From Alligator mississippiensis (lineage: Eukaryota; Chordata; Crocodylia; Alligatoridae), in contig NC_081829.1 in assembly GCF_030867095.1 (NCBI RefSeq), forward strand, positions 66,671,181 through 66,735,180: a stretch of 64,000 nt of DNA, written 5' to 3'. This document shows positions 45,511 to 57,267 of the stretch, in pieces (within the stretch, counting starts at the first letter, position 1; each line of letters begins with the position of its first letter). The notes under the pieces are model-generated. The model ran no database searches. It was given only the letters and a program-made list of their open reading frames with translations, and had not been told where the DNA came from. A program made the position numbers and the translations under genes.

Positions 45511-48500
45511 GTAAGTGATGTAATTTTCTTTGTCTCTTTTTTCAAAGGATGGTCTCTATTATTAATAACTTCATCTCTTTTGAGACTGCCCAGCACTGGA
45601 TGGTTTAGGAGAGATATCTTTAAAAATAAAATCCCTTGGTCCAGCATTTTCTAAATTCTATTTCTAAACAGACACTCCATCCTAACTTTACTAGAGTTTA
45701 GATCACAACAAATACCAACTACAATTGTGCAGATAGTAGTTACGCCTTGCATATATAGTACACAGTGAAAAAATACTAGTTTAGTGCTAGTCAGGTAGCC
45801 CTAGAATCTTGTTTTTGACTGAAAGGCAAGTTGCTTTGGAAGCTGGGATTACTGAATTCTGTCCCCAGCTTTGCCACTTACTCTGAAACTATTGACATGG
45901 CACCTAAAGCATGATCCATCTCATGTTAAATTCAATAGGAGTTCTTCTGCGTTTATCATCAAACCATTAATATTCTAAGCCATAGCCCAAATTATTGAGA
46001 ATGAAGTCTGTCATGGTGGTTTTGGCTTCCTCTGACATGGCTTAGCCTTTATGGATGGTACAGGGGACTTGAGAAGGGATTTAAAGAATTGACCATAAGT
46101 CACCTGTTGCACTTGACTAGGTAGGACATTTACAGTTTGCTGGAAAGATTTTAACCACCAAATAGATGTATTATCTTAATAGAGCTGTTGGACGGCATTT
46201 TCCAATCTAAAGTTAATTAAACTCTTCCCGTATACTAGCAACATGGCTTCTCAGTAAAACAGACATTTTTCTCCTAGAAAAGAGGATTTGAATTTGGGCA
46301 GGTATGCTGCCCAAAATACTGGTCTCTGAATTGTTTCTTAATTCCCCCTAGGTAACGGGAAAAGTAGGATCTCTGTACATACATTGGACTGCGTAATCAG
46401 TCATTTTAAACGATCAACTGTTTATTGCTTCAGCTCATGTTGTTTTGCAATAATTTTACATGTAACCCTTCTGCTGAGCACCTGTTAGCCGTAACAAGGG
46501 CTGGGTTCAATTCTGGGCACTAAATATATTTCACATTGGCTCAAACCCCCACTCAGACTAACTTGGAAACATGAAATGAATCACTAGGTTGTCCAATAAA
46601 ACCAACAAACCCTCTTTCACAAGCAGTGTAAACACAAAATCCAAATTTATTACAAAGAATAAAGAAAAAACAAAAGTAAGTACTAATTATAGTTTTAAAA
46701 CATTATAAAATACAAATCAAGGTCTATAGGTGGCTCCCTCTTGGGGAGGCTTTAACCATACCCAGGGAGTCTGGGACTTAGGGCTCCCTAACACGTAGTT
46801 CCGGGGGTCTGCACCCCTATAGCTGTACCTCCTGCCCTTTAGCAATGGGCTGGAGAGAGGGGGCCCACACGGGAAAGTCCTATAAGCTGCTCCATGGCTT
46901 TGCTGCACTGCAGGAAGCTGCTAGAGAGCATAGGTCCTTCTGCCGCACAGCTAGGCTGAAATGCAATAGCTGGGAGATAGCAAAAAGGCATCATCCCACT
47001 TAAAACCGAGAAAAAACAAAAGCAGAAAGAAGAGGAAGAGAACAGAGGTCTTTCAGGGTAATAACAAACTTTCCCATTACACGGGGAGGGGTTGCTGCAT
47101 GGTGGTGTCCTGCCATTCCAGGTGCTCCAGGAGGTCCAGAAAGGTGGTTCAGGTCATACAGAATGCCTCCAGCCACTGTTCATCATCCCAAGTGGCCTGG
47201 ATAGTGTGCAGTCATCAGTCTTGGCTGGCCAGGTGGGCCCAGATGTGGCGGGCTGGAGGCCTAGGAGGGTGTGGATGGTCCTGGTGGTAGCATCTAGGAG
47301 CACATTGTTGGCATCCCTGCCAGGATCCAGCCAGCAGGATGGGGCCCAGTTGACAGCTGTGTGGTGCCACGGGGCCTGAGATGGCACAGTGAGGCTGGCC
47401 AGGTGGTTGCTGTGTGTGCAGGAGCAGGCAGGGCCCAGACTGCCATGAGCCAGATGGCAGTTCTTTTAAATATGGCCTCTGGCTGCAGGCAGGTGGTGGC
47501 AGGAGCTTGTTGCAGGGTCCCAGGAAGTAGGAGTAGTTTGCTGCTAGTAGCTGAAAATCTGCTCCCGCTTCCCTGCACATGTATGTGCCTGTATGTGCCT
47601 GCCTGGGACCATTTACTTTCAAGTAATTTACTCAAAATTTAACTGCTCAAAGATAAAATGCACATGTAGACATGCTCTGTAAGTTAGCGTGTAAGCATCT
47701 GAAACAGAGGCCAACAGCCTCAGGGAACAGATAAGCACAAATGTGGCAGACCTTTTTCTTTCTGACTCTCCTCAGATTTTACACTGATGAGCAATTTGGT
47801 TAAGCCTGTGGACTAGGATAGCATTCCTTCCACAGGGATCCTTACCTAACACCCTAGACCATGTAAAAAATGGATTTTTCTAACCAGGGTTTCATTTGGC
47901 TTCCTGCAGACTGAAATTATCAGGTATCATGGATACCCTGCTGAGGAGTATGAAGTTGTGACTGAAGATGGTTATATCCTTAGTATTAACAGAATTCCTA
48001 GTGGGAAGAACAGTTGGAACAAAGGTAAAATTTTTTGTCTGAAAAAGAAAGCTCTGATGGGATGAATTCGGGCTTGTACTTATGTATGTACAGCAGCATA
48101 TATCACACATTTCCATTCACATCTGAATTCTGATTCTGTATGAAATCCTAAATATAGGTAAGGTTGGCCTGGCATTATAAAATTCTTTTCCTGGGACAAA
48201 AGGGGTAGAAAGTGCATTTTAAACAAGGTGATTTTTCTACCTCTTGCTGCATGTGGGTGAGGAAGTTGATTATTTACCATTCTGTCCAAGGATGGAAGCC
48301 TGGGCCAGTTTTCAGTTTTATAAAAGATGTACACTATACTCAAAGGCATTGGTAGTGGAAAGGAAGGTCATTCTATTGCGAATGCTTGCCATATTCTGAT
48401 ATTGGTGTCTTGATCTGACACCAGCATTGTCCCTCTATTGTGCGATAGTGGAAATTCTGGAGCTTCTCAGTTGGCTTCCCACTGAAGAAGAAAACAGTTG

Positions 48501-51500
48501 ACTGGGATCTTTCAAGCATGTTTAAACAAACCTGATAGCAGCAGGATATTGGCTGCCTTAGTCCCCCTGTTTGACTTGTGGCAGGTTAGGGTATTATGTC
48601 TTGTGATTGTCAGGGTTGACTATAGTTTAACAGTAGGTTGCTCAGTGGATTTGTATAGGATGGTTTAGATAGGAATGATCCTGCCTCTGGTGTGGGGTTG
48701 GACTAGATGACCTATGGAGGTACCTTCCCCCACTTCTCTATGATTTTATATATTCTAAGTGTAACTTGCTTTATCTGAATATTTACACCAGTCCTGACTT
48801 GAGATGATTATGCAACTTGCATAGTAATGCCTTCTTCTAGGACAGTGGTTCCCAACCAGTTGATTGCAATCAACCAGTTGACTAGGGAACCTCTTTTAGT
48901 TGATCCTGGGCTGAGGTGGGGTGGGGGGCTGGGCACACACATGCATGTGCATGAGCCCCCAAACTCCCCAGTCCAGTAGGTCAGTTTGGGGGAGGGAAGA
49001 GGTGGGAGCCAGATCAAGGCCCCTGTAGCAAGGGAGGGATGGTACAGCCCAGCCAGGAGCAGGGGAAGGTAAGTGGGGCCCCAGCTTGGCTGGGTGATGG
49101 GAGGATTGGAGACTGGGGGGTCATCCAGGGGTGGGGACGAGGCTCCTACTCCTGGGTGCACCCCAGCAGAGGCCATGGGGGCACGTGCTCCCCACATCTC
49201 TGTGCGGAGTGGAGGTGGTGGAGGCAGTTGTAGCTGTGCATCAAGCCCTGCTGCAGCTGGCCTCGTGCAGGCACAGCTTAGCCCAGTGGCGGAACGCATG
49301 TAGCATCTGGCCGCTCCTAGGCCAGCTGTAGTGGGCTCAGGGCACAAAGCCCAGCCTGCAATGGCAGCCGCCTCCACCACACAGATGTGGGGGCATGTGC
49401 CCCCAGCCAAACGTGGGGCAGCATGGGCGGCTGCAGCAGTAGTGAGGGAGGGAGTGGGGCTGGAGCAGTGACAGCCTCTGTAGCTGGGGTGCGATGGAGC
49501 CCCAGGGTGCTGTGGCCTCCCTCCCCAAAAGAGCAGGGTGAGCTGAAAAAAGTTTGAGTCATGGAGCCGGAGGCAAAAGAGTATCATCACTGGGAGGTGG
49601 TAGTAGAGGCCAGGGGAGCCCTTGGTCTGTTCTCATGTGGCCATCCTGGGGACTGGCACTGAGATTTGCCCCCTCATGGACTATAGTTATGGTAAATCCA
49701 GGATATCTGAGGTCCCAGGAGAATTTCCCAGGTAGACAGCATATATACTTCTTGTCTGGATAGGAGATATCCAAATTCTGGGACTTGTGAATTTGGACTC
49801 AGTCCAAACATTTGTGCAGGAACAGCTGGTGGACCCTCCCAAAGTTCAGTTCCTGAAAGCATCTGTGACCTATATACATGTGGAACACAAACATCAGGCT
49901 CACGCTTTGGTACCTGGCTTTGCATGCGTACATGTTTAAGATATGCCACAGGCCTAAGACTTCAGGAAGTCCATATGAATATGGACTTCTGCAAAGGGCA
50001 GGGAGGTGGGGGTCTGAAATTTGGAAAAGTGAGTCTCTGACTTCATTCTTGAGGGGCGAGGTATGTAACAGGATGGCCTGTTCCTTTAAGAGAAAGCAGC
50101 TAGTTAGAGTGAAGGGCTGCAGCTGAGAATGTAGCTTGCTGGGAATTAAAAACTCCAGGAGGCAGAACAAGAGTTGCAGGGAGAGGGTGCATGTTGAGAA
50201 GACACAGTTGAGGTAGGGAACTCCAGCACTAGGAGGAGTATTAACCTGGGAAAGAAGACTGTTGCCACAGTGGACCCATCTCAGGGGCCAGGATGATAAG
50301 GTTTCTGTTTATTTACTTTGTTTGATGAAGACCTGTATATAACTGGGGTAGGATGAGAGGTGCTCTAGGTAGCAAATGCCAAGGTGAGAGACTACATAGC
50401 GCTAAGACTGCAGACAGACACTCAAGAGAGGAACAAAGAATGTTTGAAAGAAGGCAGCCTGCTACAGTGTATTGTTAAGTTTTTGTCCAACCACCATGAA
50501 ATGTCCAATTTCTACCTCATTCCAGAAGAACACTGTAACCCAAACCTAACTGCACTGTCGTCATTGCTGAATGACAATAAACTTTTCCTTTCCAGGAAAA
50601 AAACCTGTGGTGTTTTTGCAGCATGCAGTCCTAGGAGATGCAATCACTTGGATTTCTAACCTGCCTAAAAACAGCCTGGGCTTCATCCTAGCAGATGCTG
50701 GCTATGATGTTTGGTTAGGAAACAGCAGAGGGAACACCTGGTCCTTAAAGCATAAGACTCTTAAGCCCAGCCAGAAAGAGTTCTGGAAGTTCAGGTACAC
50801 TGAATGATTGAAATTTTGAAAATAGCAGTTTCTGTGGGATAGATAATAATGGGATGGAGGACCATTGCATCTAGTTCTCATTCCTATTTCTAGAACTCAT
50901 TCCTAGTTCACTGCTTCCTAGATTGATGGTGATTGGAGGATGAGAGTGGCCTACAGGAATAGGGTGATGAAAGACCCAGGGAAAGGTTTACTCACTAAGG
51001 CTCAAATTTGGGAAGGGATTGTAGGAGAAAAGGACAGTTGTTGATAAATGTAGGGGGTTGCTGAAGAGAAAGGTAATGGAGGTGAGAAAGTGAGGTAAAA
51101 AGCACAATGGACAATGATAGTGAGACTGAGCAGTGAAAGGCTGCAGCAGTAGAAGAGAGAGAGAATGAAGTAAGCTGGACAATTCAAGCCAGTGCAGCAA
51201 ATGAGGAAGAAAACTCCCCATAGTTTAATTTTGAGAGATAAGTGAAGGATGCTGTCCTAAATCTGAAAGCTCTGTCACTCTCAGAAGTGTGCAAGTACTG
51301 AACAAGCTCACAGCCAGACCTGCAGATCCAGGCTGAGCCACATCTACCAGCCATGCTGTTAAAGTCATACAATATAGAGGATACTCCTATTTATAAGGCT
51401 GCCAAGCTAGCAGCTTTCAGGAGCTCTGTCTAGACATCTTCTTTCTCACTATACTGCTTGGTACAGTAAATACACATGCTAAATATTTGAAACACATTAG

Positions 51501-54500
51501 TGGTACTTCCTCTTTGAAGGGAAACAAAGGACCCAGGAATTGACATGATCACTGACCAGTCCCTATTTCACTTAACTAAGGAATCTGTGTGCTGTTGTGG
51601 CCAATTGTATTAGAATTTATTCATGTAAACTATTTATGTTTTCTCCCTGTAGTTTTGATGAGATGGGTAAATATGATATTCCAGCAACACTACATTTTAT
51701 CCTGGAAAAAACTGGACAGAAACAGCTCTATTACGCTGGCCATTCAGCAGGGACAACTATAGGTATGTTAAGGTGTATGTTAGATTGGTGTGCACCTTAA
51801 CCAGTTAACTATTATTCTTAAAATCTCATGATTTTAAATCAATTTCCTGATTTTCTAAATGCACTTTTGATACTTGGATGGGAAATGCTGCTGCTTTAAA
51901 ACAAATTGACAGCCACTAAAATCAGTATTATCAAACTCCTTACCATCCAACAATGGAATATAGCAAATCAACAAAGGGCTGAACTCATTTTTATCTTGCT
52001 ACTCCCATGCCTTTTTGAGCTTAAGTCGATGCTTTATTAGTTTTGTATGTGGACATTGTTGTATTGTACGGTTATATTTAGAGTTAAGATTAAAATAATA
52101 TTCTGTTCCTCAATCCAAACCTTCGAAATACTGTACTATTGTTTTACATGTTTTAAAATTCTACTGGTCTTTGGAAACTAACTAGCATAAAATGCACAAA
52201 ATAACACACTGGATTTTGCAATGCCTAGAGGAAAATTTCAGAAAGCAACAAAAATCTGATTTTAGAGAAACTTCCAATGACTACAAGAGGCAAGGACTGT
52301 TTTCTTGATGCCTTTTATTGAAGTAACTCCCAAATACATAGCGGTCCATTCTTTCTTGGACCATCACGGTTTCAACATCACTGTAACCCTACCGTCCCAA
52401 TAAAGTGATTTGAAAATATCAAGTAATTTGCTTACTTTTGGCCACTAGAATCCAACTGAACAATATCCATGGAATTTAATTTTTCCAAGTATAATCTGAA
52501 TTGGGATTGAGAATGAATATTTGATTTTCATTTGAGTAAACCAGGACTATTTCAGATTCAGTTTTGCTATATTAAGATATGTCGTCTATTTTCTTAGGTT
52601 TTACAGCATTTTTAACTAATCCAGAGTTGGCTCAAAAAATCAAAGTCTTTTTTGCATTGGGTCCTGTAGCCACACTTACTTATGCAACAAGCCCTGTGAT
52701 AAAGTTTTTGCGTCTTCCTGAATCATTACTCAAGGTATGTTATTTTTTCACCCATATAGCAGGATTCCCGATTCTGACTGCATCTACTTTGCCTCTATCT
52801 ATATGGATAGCTAATATAGGGGAATCTGTGAACACTGCAAAGCTACTGAATGCCTCCTGGACCCATCCTAGTCTGCGGGGGTGAAGGGAAGGTAGTGGAG
52901 CAGGGGGGTGCAATGTCAGGAACTGGAAGAAGCTGAGATATGATCAGGACTGTTGAAAATGCATACCCCAGATATTTGATTATTCAAATATTTCTTTACA
53001 GTTTGGAGTCTCTCTGTAATTTGAATAATGTAAGTAGGTGAGGTTATAGGAGTGTTTTGCTTTCTATTACTGCAGTCAATTCCTAGGGTGACCATACATC
53101 CCAGCTTGCCCAGGGCAGTCCCAGGTTTCATAAGTCAGTCCCAGATGGTTGGTGAAAATTGAAATAAAAGTCCCGAAATCGCAGGGGTATAGGGTGCAAT
53201 CCAGCAGGAAAGTAGAGCCGCATGGTGCACCAGGCAGGCTGGTGGGCAGGCACCTGCCTGGTGCAATATGTTGCTCCACCTCCCCACCAGACTGCTCCCT
53301 GCCCACCTGCCTCTGCCTGCAACAGCACCACTTACTTCGGGCTGGGGGAGGCAGTGTCCCAGATTTCCCCAAAAACAATATAGCCATGCTATCTATATCT
53401 CTTGGTCCAATCCTCCAATTAGTCTCTGCGTCTCTGAATCCTAGTCCTACCCTCCAACATATCTACTACTCCCTGCAGCTTGGTGTGATCTGCAGACTTG
53501 CTGAGGGTGCACTCTATGCCATCTTTCAGGTCATTGATGAAGACATTGAACATAACTGGCCCCAGGATCAACTCTTGTGGCACTTCACTTAATACTGACT
53601 GCCAAATAGACATCAAGCCATTGATTATTACCCTCTGAGCTCAATGCTTGAGCCAGTAGTCTATCCACCTTACAATCCATTTGTCCAGCCCATACTTCCT
53701 TAGGTTGTCTGCGAGAATGTTGTGGGAGACTATATCAAAAACCTTGGTAAAGTCAAGGTATATCACATCCACTCCTCTCTCCACATGCACAGTGCCAGTC
53801 ATCTCATTGTAGAAGGCAATCAGATTGGTCAGGCACGACTTGCCCTTGGTCAATCCATGCTGACTGTTCCTAATTATCTTCTCCAAGTACTTAGAAATGG
53901 ACTCCTTGAAGACATGCTCCATGATGTTTTCAGGGACTGAGGTGAGGCTGACTGGTCTGTAGTTCCCTGGATCCCCCTTCTTCCCTTTCTTACAGATGGG
54001 CACTAGACTTACCATTTTCCAATTGTCCAGGATCTCTCCCAATTCCCCATGCATTTTCAAAGATAATGGCTAGTGGCTCTGCAGTCACATCAGCCAACTT
54101 CCTCAGCACCCTTGAGTGCCTTGAGTCTGGCACCATGAACTCGTACGTATCCAGCTTTTCTAAACAGTTCCTAACCTGTTCTTTTGACACTGTTGGCTCC
54201 TCCCCAAACTATGCTGCCCAGTGAAGTAGTCTGGGAGCTGACCTTGCCTGTGAACACTGAGGTAAAAAGGCATTGAGTATTTCAGCCTTTTTCATATCTT
54301 CTGTCACTAGGTTGTCTCCTCCGTTCAGTAAGGGACCCATACTCTTCCTGATCTTCCTCTTGCTCCTGACATGCTTGTAGAAACCTTTCTTGTTATTGTT
54401 CACATTCTTTGCTGGATGCAACTCCAATTGCACGCTGACCTTCCTGATTTAATCCATGCATGCCTGAGGAATACACTTTTTTCTCCTCTCTACTAAATTT

Positions 54501-56537
54501 TCCAAGTTTCCAATTCTTGGAAGCTGCCTTTTTGTGTTTTAGCTCATTGAAGAGTTCCCTGCTAAGCCAATGATCTTCAGCCATATTTACTAGTCTTCCT
54601 ACACATTGGGATAGTTCATTCCTGTGCCCTGAATAAGGTTTCTTCAAAGTACAGCCAGTTCTCTTGGACTCTTCTGTTTCTTAGACTGGCCTCCCAGGGC
54701 ATCCTGTCCATCAGTTACCTGGGTGAGCCCAAGTCTGCTTTTCTGAAGACCAGGGTCTTTATTCTGCTGCTCTCCTTCCATCTTTTCCTAAGGATCCTCA
54801 ACTCATCATCTCATGTTCACTACTACCCAAAATGTCATCCACTACTACATTCCCCACCAATTCTTCCCTATATGTGAGTAGCGGGTCAAAAAGAACACAG
54901 CCTCTATTTGGCCTCTCCAATAGTTGCATCAGGAAGTCATCCCTTACACTCTCCAAAAACTTTCTGGATTGCCTGTATACTACTTTATTGCTCTCCTAGC
55001 AGGTGTCAGAGTTATTGATGTCCCCAGTGAGAACCAGAGCCTGTGATCTGGATATTTCCACTAGATGTCTGAAGAAAACTGCATCCACCTCATCCTCTTG
55101 GTTTGGTGGTCTATAGCAGACACCCATCATGAAAGCACTCTTGTTGCTCTCCTCTGTCTCTAACCCAGAGGCTTTCAACCGGCCTATCTCCAGTTTCATA
55201 TTGTACCTCTGAACATTCATACAGCTTCATCTTTTACATAAAAACCAACTCCTCCTCCTCTTCTCTCTATCTGTTCTTTCTGAACAGTTTATACCCATCC
55301 ATGACAGTACTCCAGTCATGCAAGTTATCCCATTAAGTCTTTATTATTCCAATCACATCACAGTTCCATGACTATACGAGGACTTCCAGTTCTTTCTGTT
55401 TATTTCTGATGTGGCATACATTTGTGTACAGGCATCTGAGGAAACTAGCTGATTGCCCTACTTTCTCAGGAAGAATGAGAAGGCCTCCCTTGTTGCCCCC
55501 TCCTGCTTGCACTTTCTTTAGGACATTTGCGTCCTCACTTACCCCAGGGCTTTGGTCTATCCCCTGGCAAACCTAGTTTAAATCCTCCTCACTAGGTTAT
55601 TGAACCTGTCTGTGAAGATACTCTTCCCTCTTTGCTAGGAAGAGACAAGATCCACCTGACAATCTCCCATCTTGGAACAACATCCTACGATCAAAGAACC
55701 CAAAGCCCTGCCGATAACACAATTTGCGCAGCCTTGCATTGATCTTCAGGATGCTTCTGCTCCTGCCTGGGACCTTCCCTTTGACCAGAAGGATCAAGGA
55801 GAACACTACCTGAGCCCTTATCTTCTTCACCCTTGCACCCAGAGCCCTGTAGTCGCATTTGATCTGCCCAAGGTCCCCCCTGACAGTATTATTGATGCCC
55901 ACATAGATAAGCAGCATAAGGTAGTAATCAGAGGTCGGATGAGTCTTGGTAATCCTTCCATGACATCTCAGATATGGGCTCTGGGCAAGCAGCAGACCTC
56001 TTGAGACAACAGATCAGGCTGGCAGATGGGTGCTTCCTTCCCCTGCAGAAGGGAGTCTCCAACCACCACCCATTGCTTCCTTTTGGTGGCGGTGGTCTCA
56101 GTCCTCCCCACTTTGGGGAGGCCTGACCTGGTCACTTCCACTGACAGAATTTCCTCCTGCTTCTCTGTTGATAGGGCTCCAAACAAACCACTGCAGGTGG
56201 GGATGAAGCTTTAAAAAAAAAAACAACCCAAAAAAACCCCACAACTTTTTTACTTCTTTAACTTTGAAACGATGCTTCGGGGCCTGACTCTGTTCACCTG
56301 AATATGGCAAATGTTTATGTCAATGCAAATGACTGCCTGTAATTAGAGGCAGTATAATAATATTTAACCTGGCTCTGTCTAATAACAGAGCTAGGTTAAA
56401 TATTTTATTGCCATGAAAATGGAAAGATGGCTTCCTTCATGTTTATTGCTCAGTAGAATAAGGAGGAATGGGTAGTTGTGAGCTTGTGGAAATATTAGGA
56501 CTAAAGGATTGTTTGCTATTTTTCTATCCTTTAGTCC

Positions 56538-56569
<32 letters not shown>

Positions 56570-56868
56570 GGTTTGATTGATTGTTAATTTCACATTAGTG
56601 AGATGGGGCTGGAGAGAGACAGTGGGTGGGTTGAACCCCAGGGGTCACCAGGTGCTTGTAGTGGCAGACCCACGAGGCTTCCTGCATGTTCCACTCTTGT
56701 CTGAATAAAATTGTTTCCCCACCCCAGATCTTCTTTGGTAATAAGGGAGTCTTTCAACAATATGAACCTCTGAAGAAATTTGTTACAAAATTGTGTACTG
56801 TCCTAAGTAAGTTTTGTACCTCGATCTTCTTTTTCGTGGCTGGCCATAATATTCCAAATATGAATATG
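45379..56868 (+). CDS. Acid lipase family gene 2, 5' part (exons 2-7)
   Basis: Joined exons 45379-45510, 47910-48024, 50596-50794, 51653-51762, 52598-52734 and 56728-56868 give 278 codons in one open frame; all introns are GT-AG. The start is the ATG opening a hydrophobic signal peptide ([17 protein letters not shown]). Then come [20 protein letters not shown] and [10 protein letters not shown] (lipase N-terminal domain), FLQHAVL at residues 89-95 (oxyanion region), and [10 protein letters not shown] with the nucleophile serine at about residue 180. A secreted or lysosomal lipid ester hydrolase is expected. The acid and histidine exons 8-10 lie right of the window. HA for HG and GHSAG for GHSQG are unusual. 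LIPA, LIPF or LIPK type not decidable. Confidence 0.92.
46459..47076 (-). mobile_element. Solitary LTR fossil with 5-bp target duplication
   Basis: It starts TGTAACCCTTCTGC, ends TTTCCCA, and is flanked on both sides by TTACA (46454-46458 and 47077-47081). Same family as 18138-19250. Orientation is inferred as minus from the AATAAA complement near 46645. No internal genes; it looks like a complete solitary LTR in intron 2 of gene 2. Confidence 0.75.
47085..47640 (-). pseudogene. Harbinger-type transposase relic, N-terminal part
   Basis: On the minus strand [13 protein letters not shown] (about 47160-47195) and [20 protein letters not shown] (about 47095-47158) match the HARBI1-like pattern WDD.RW...F.M...TF..L...L...DT.MR.A.PV. 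An in-frame stop separates the two pieces and the nuclease part is missing. Confidence 0.55.
47910..48024 (+). CDS. Lipase gene 2 exon 3
   Basis: The acceptor TTCCTGCAG precedes and the donor GTAAAA follows. It has 115 bp and reads [20 protein letters not shown] then [18 protein letters not shown]. One codon shorter than the usual 118 bp. Intact, unlike its duplicate at 40894. Confidence 0.92.
48480..48757 (+). repeat. CR1 3' end fragment
   Basis: GGGGTTGGACTAGATGACCT followed by CCTTCCCCCACTTCTCTATGATTTTAT is the standard CR1 3' untranslated end. Only the tail is present. Confidence 0.7.
48843..49565. mobile_element. hAT MITE (CAGTGGTTCCCAACC type)
   Basis: The left end CAGTGGTTCCCAACCAG is a standard hAT terminus. 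The right end AAAAAAGTTTGAGTCATGG (about 49548-49566) may be its decayed inverse. The GC-rich body has no recognisable transposase. Confidence 0.55.
49566..50595 (+). other. Gene 2 intron 3, right part
   Basis: No gene or named repeat recognised. CATATGAATATGGACTTC (about 49972) and nearby AGGAAGTCCATATG form a short inverted repeat. Confidence 0.45.
50596..50794 (+). CDS. Lipase gene 2 exon 4 (oxyanion region)
   Basis: It has 199 bp, equal to family exon 4, with acceptor CTTTCCAG and donor GTACAC. It reads [20 protein letters not shown], then [20 protein letters not shown] and TWSLKHKTL. Relatives have QHGLL at the oxyanion turn; here it is QHAVL. Confidence 0.94.
51653..51762 (+). CDS. Lipase gene 2 exon 5 (nucleophile elbow)
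   Basis: It has 110 bp with acceptor TCCCTGTAG and donor GTATGT. It reads [20 protein letters not shown], then [12 protein letters not shown]. The elbow serine is present; the next residue is Ala instead of the usual Gln. Confidence 0.94.
52598..52734 (+). CDS. Lipase gene 2 exon 6
   Basis: It has 137 bp, acceptor TTTTCTTAG, donor GTATGT. It reads [40 protein letters not shown] and ESLLK. Confidence 0.94.
53088..53390. repeat. Short interspersed repeat with GGTGACCATA end
   Basis: It starts GGTGACCATACATCCCAG with CAGGGCAGTCCCAGG and ends with AGTGTCCCAGATTTCCCC, loosely inverted. It looks like a small DNA-transposon-type repeat abutting the CR1; family not named. Confidence 0.35.
53395..56310 (-). 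mobile_element. CR1 LINE with ORF1 esterase, endonuclease and RT; 3' end missing
   Basis: On the minus strand: ORF1 SGNH-type esterase pieces ([14 protein letters not shown] near 56080 and [16 protein letters not shown] near 55890), endonuclease [20 protein letters not shown] and [11 protein letters not shown] (about 55020-55140), then [20 protein letters not shown] and [20 protein letters not shown] of the reverse transcriptase (53730-53980). Several stops and shifts. The right end starts inside ORF1; the left end stops after the [13 protein letters not shown] block, without the normal CR1 3' tail. Confidence 0.88.
56350..56570. repeat. Two nearby hairpins plus (AAT)n
   Basis: Arms AATATTTAACCTGGCTCTGT (56359-56378) and its one-mismatch complement (56385-56404) enclose 6 bp. 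Arms TATTAGGACTAAAGGAT (56493-56509) and the exact complement (56526-56542) enclose 16 bp. An AAT run follows (about 56538-56567). MITE-like, just upstream of gene 2 exon 7. Confidence 0.6.
56728..56868 (+). CDS. Lipase gene 2 exon 7
   Basis: It has 141 bp, two codons shorter than the usual 147, with acceptor CACCCCAG and donor GTAAGT. It reads [40 protein letters not shown] and NIPNMNM. Phase 0 on both sides, so the next exon should begin SR.DVY; it was not found before the window end. Confidence 0.88.
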
Positions 56869-57267
56869 GTAAGTATTTTAAAGTAATAAAACTAAAGTAA
56901 TTTCTAAAATAAATAATGTGTCTAGACATTGTGCATAGGTAGTTATTTTCACCTGCCTAAGTTCTGGTTCAGTTCAGCAGTATTCTGAAGGAATAAGAGT
57001 ATCCTGCTGGCTTTGACCAACACTAAATTAGACTTTAACTAAGAATGGGACAATCCAAAATTCTGGGGCCAAATTTTGATCAATACAGCTTTATATTGCA
57101 CAGATGTCTTGTGCATTGTTCCCTTTGGACCTAAGCAGTTAGCCAAATCTATTGTCCTATGGAGGTTGATTCTATTACGAGTAAAAATGATTATTGAAAT
57201 CAGATAGTTTCTTTGATGTAATTATGCTTATTTACAAGCAGAGTATGAAGTCTGGTTTCCTGAACAC

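Larger units (their letters stand above)
41600..48200 (+). repeat. Tandem duplication copy B (start of live gene 2)
   Basis: Partner of 29600-41600. It contains intact exons 2 and 3 of gene 2, lacks the hAT-like insertion and the 32617-33868 insertion, and has its own insertions at 43785-44905 and 46459-47640. Confidence 0.8.

Noticed and set aside
48808-49590. 260-residue minus-strand open frame
   Set aside because: It covers a GC-rich hAT MITE, is Pro/Leu/Ala-rich and has no family similarity; probably open by base composition.
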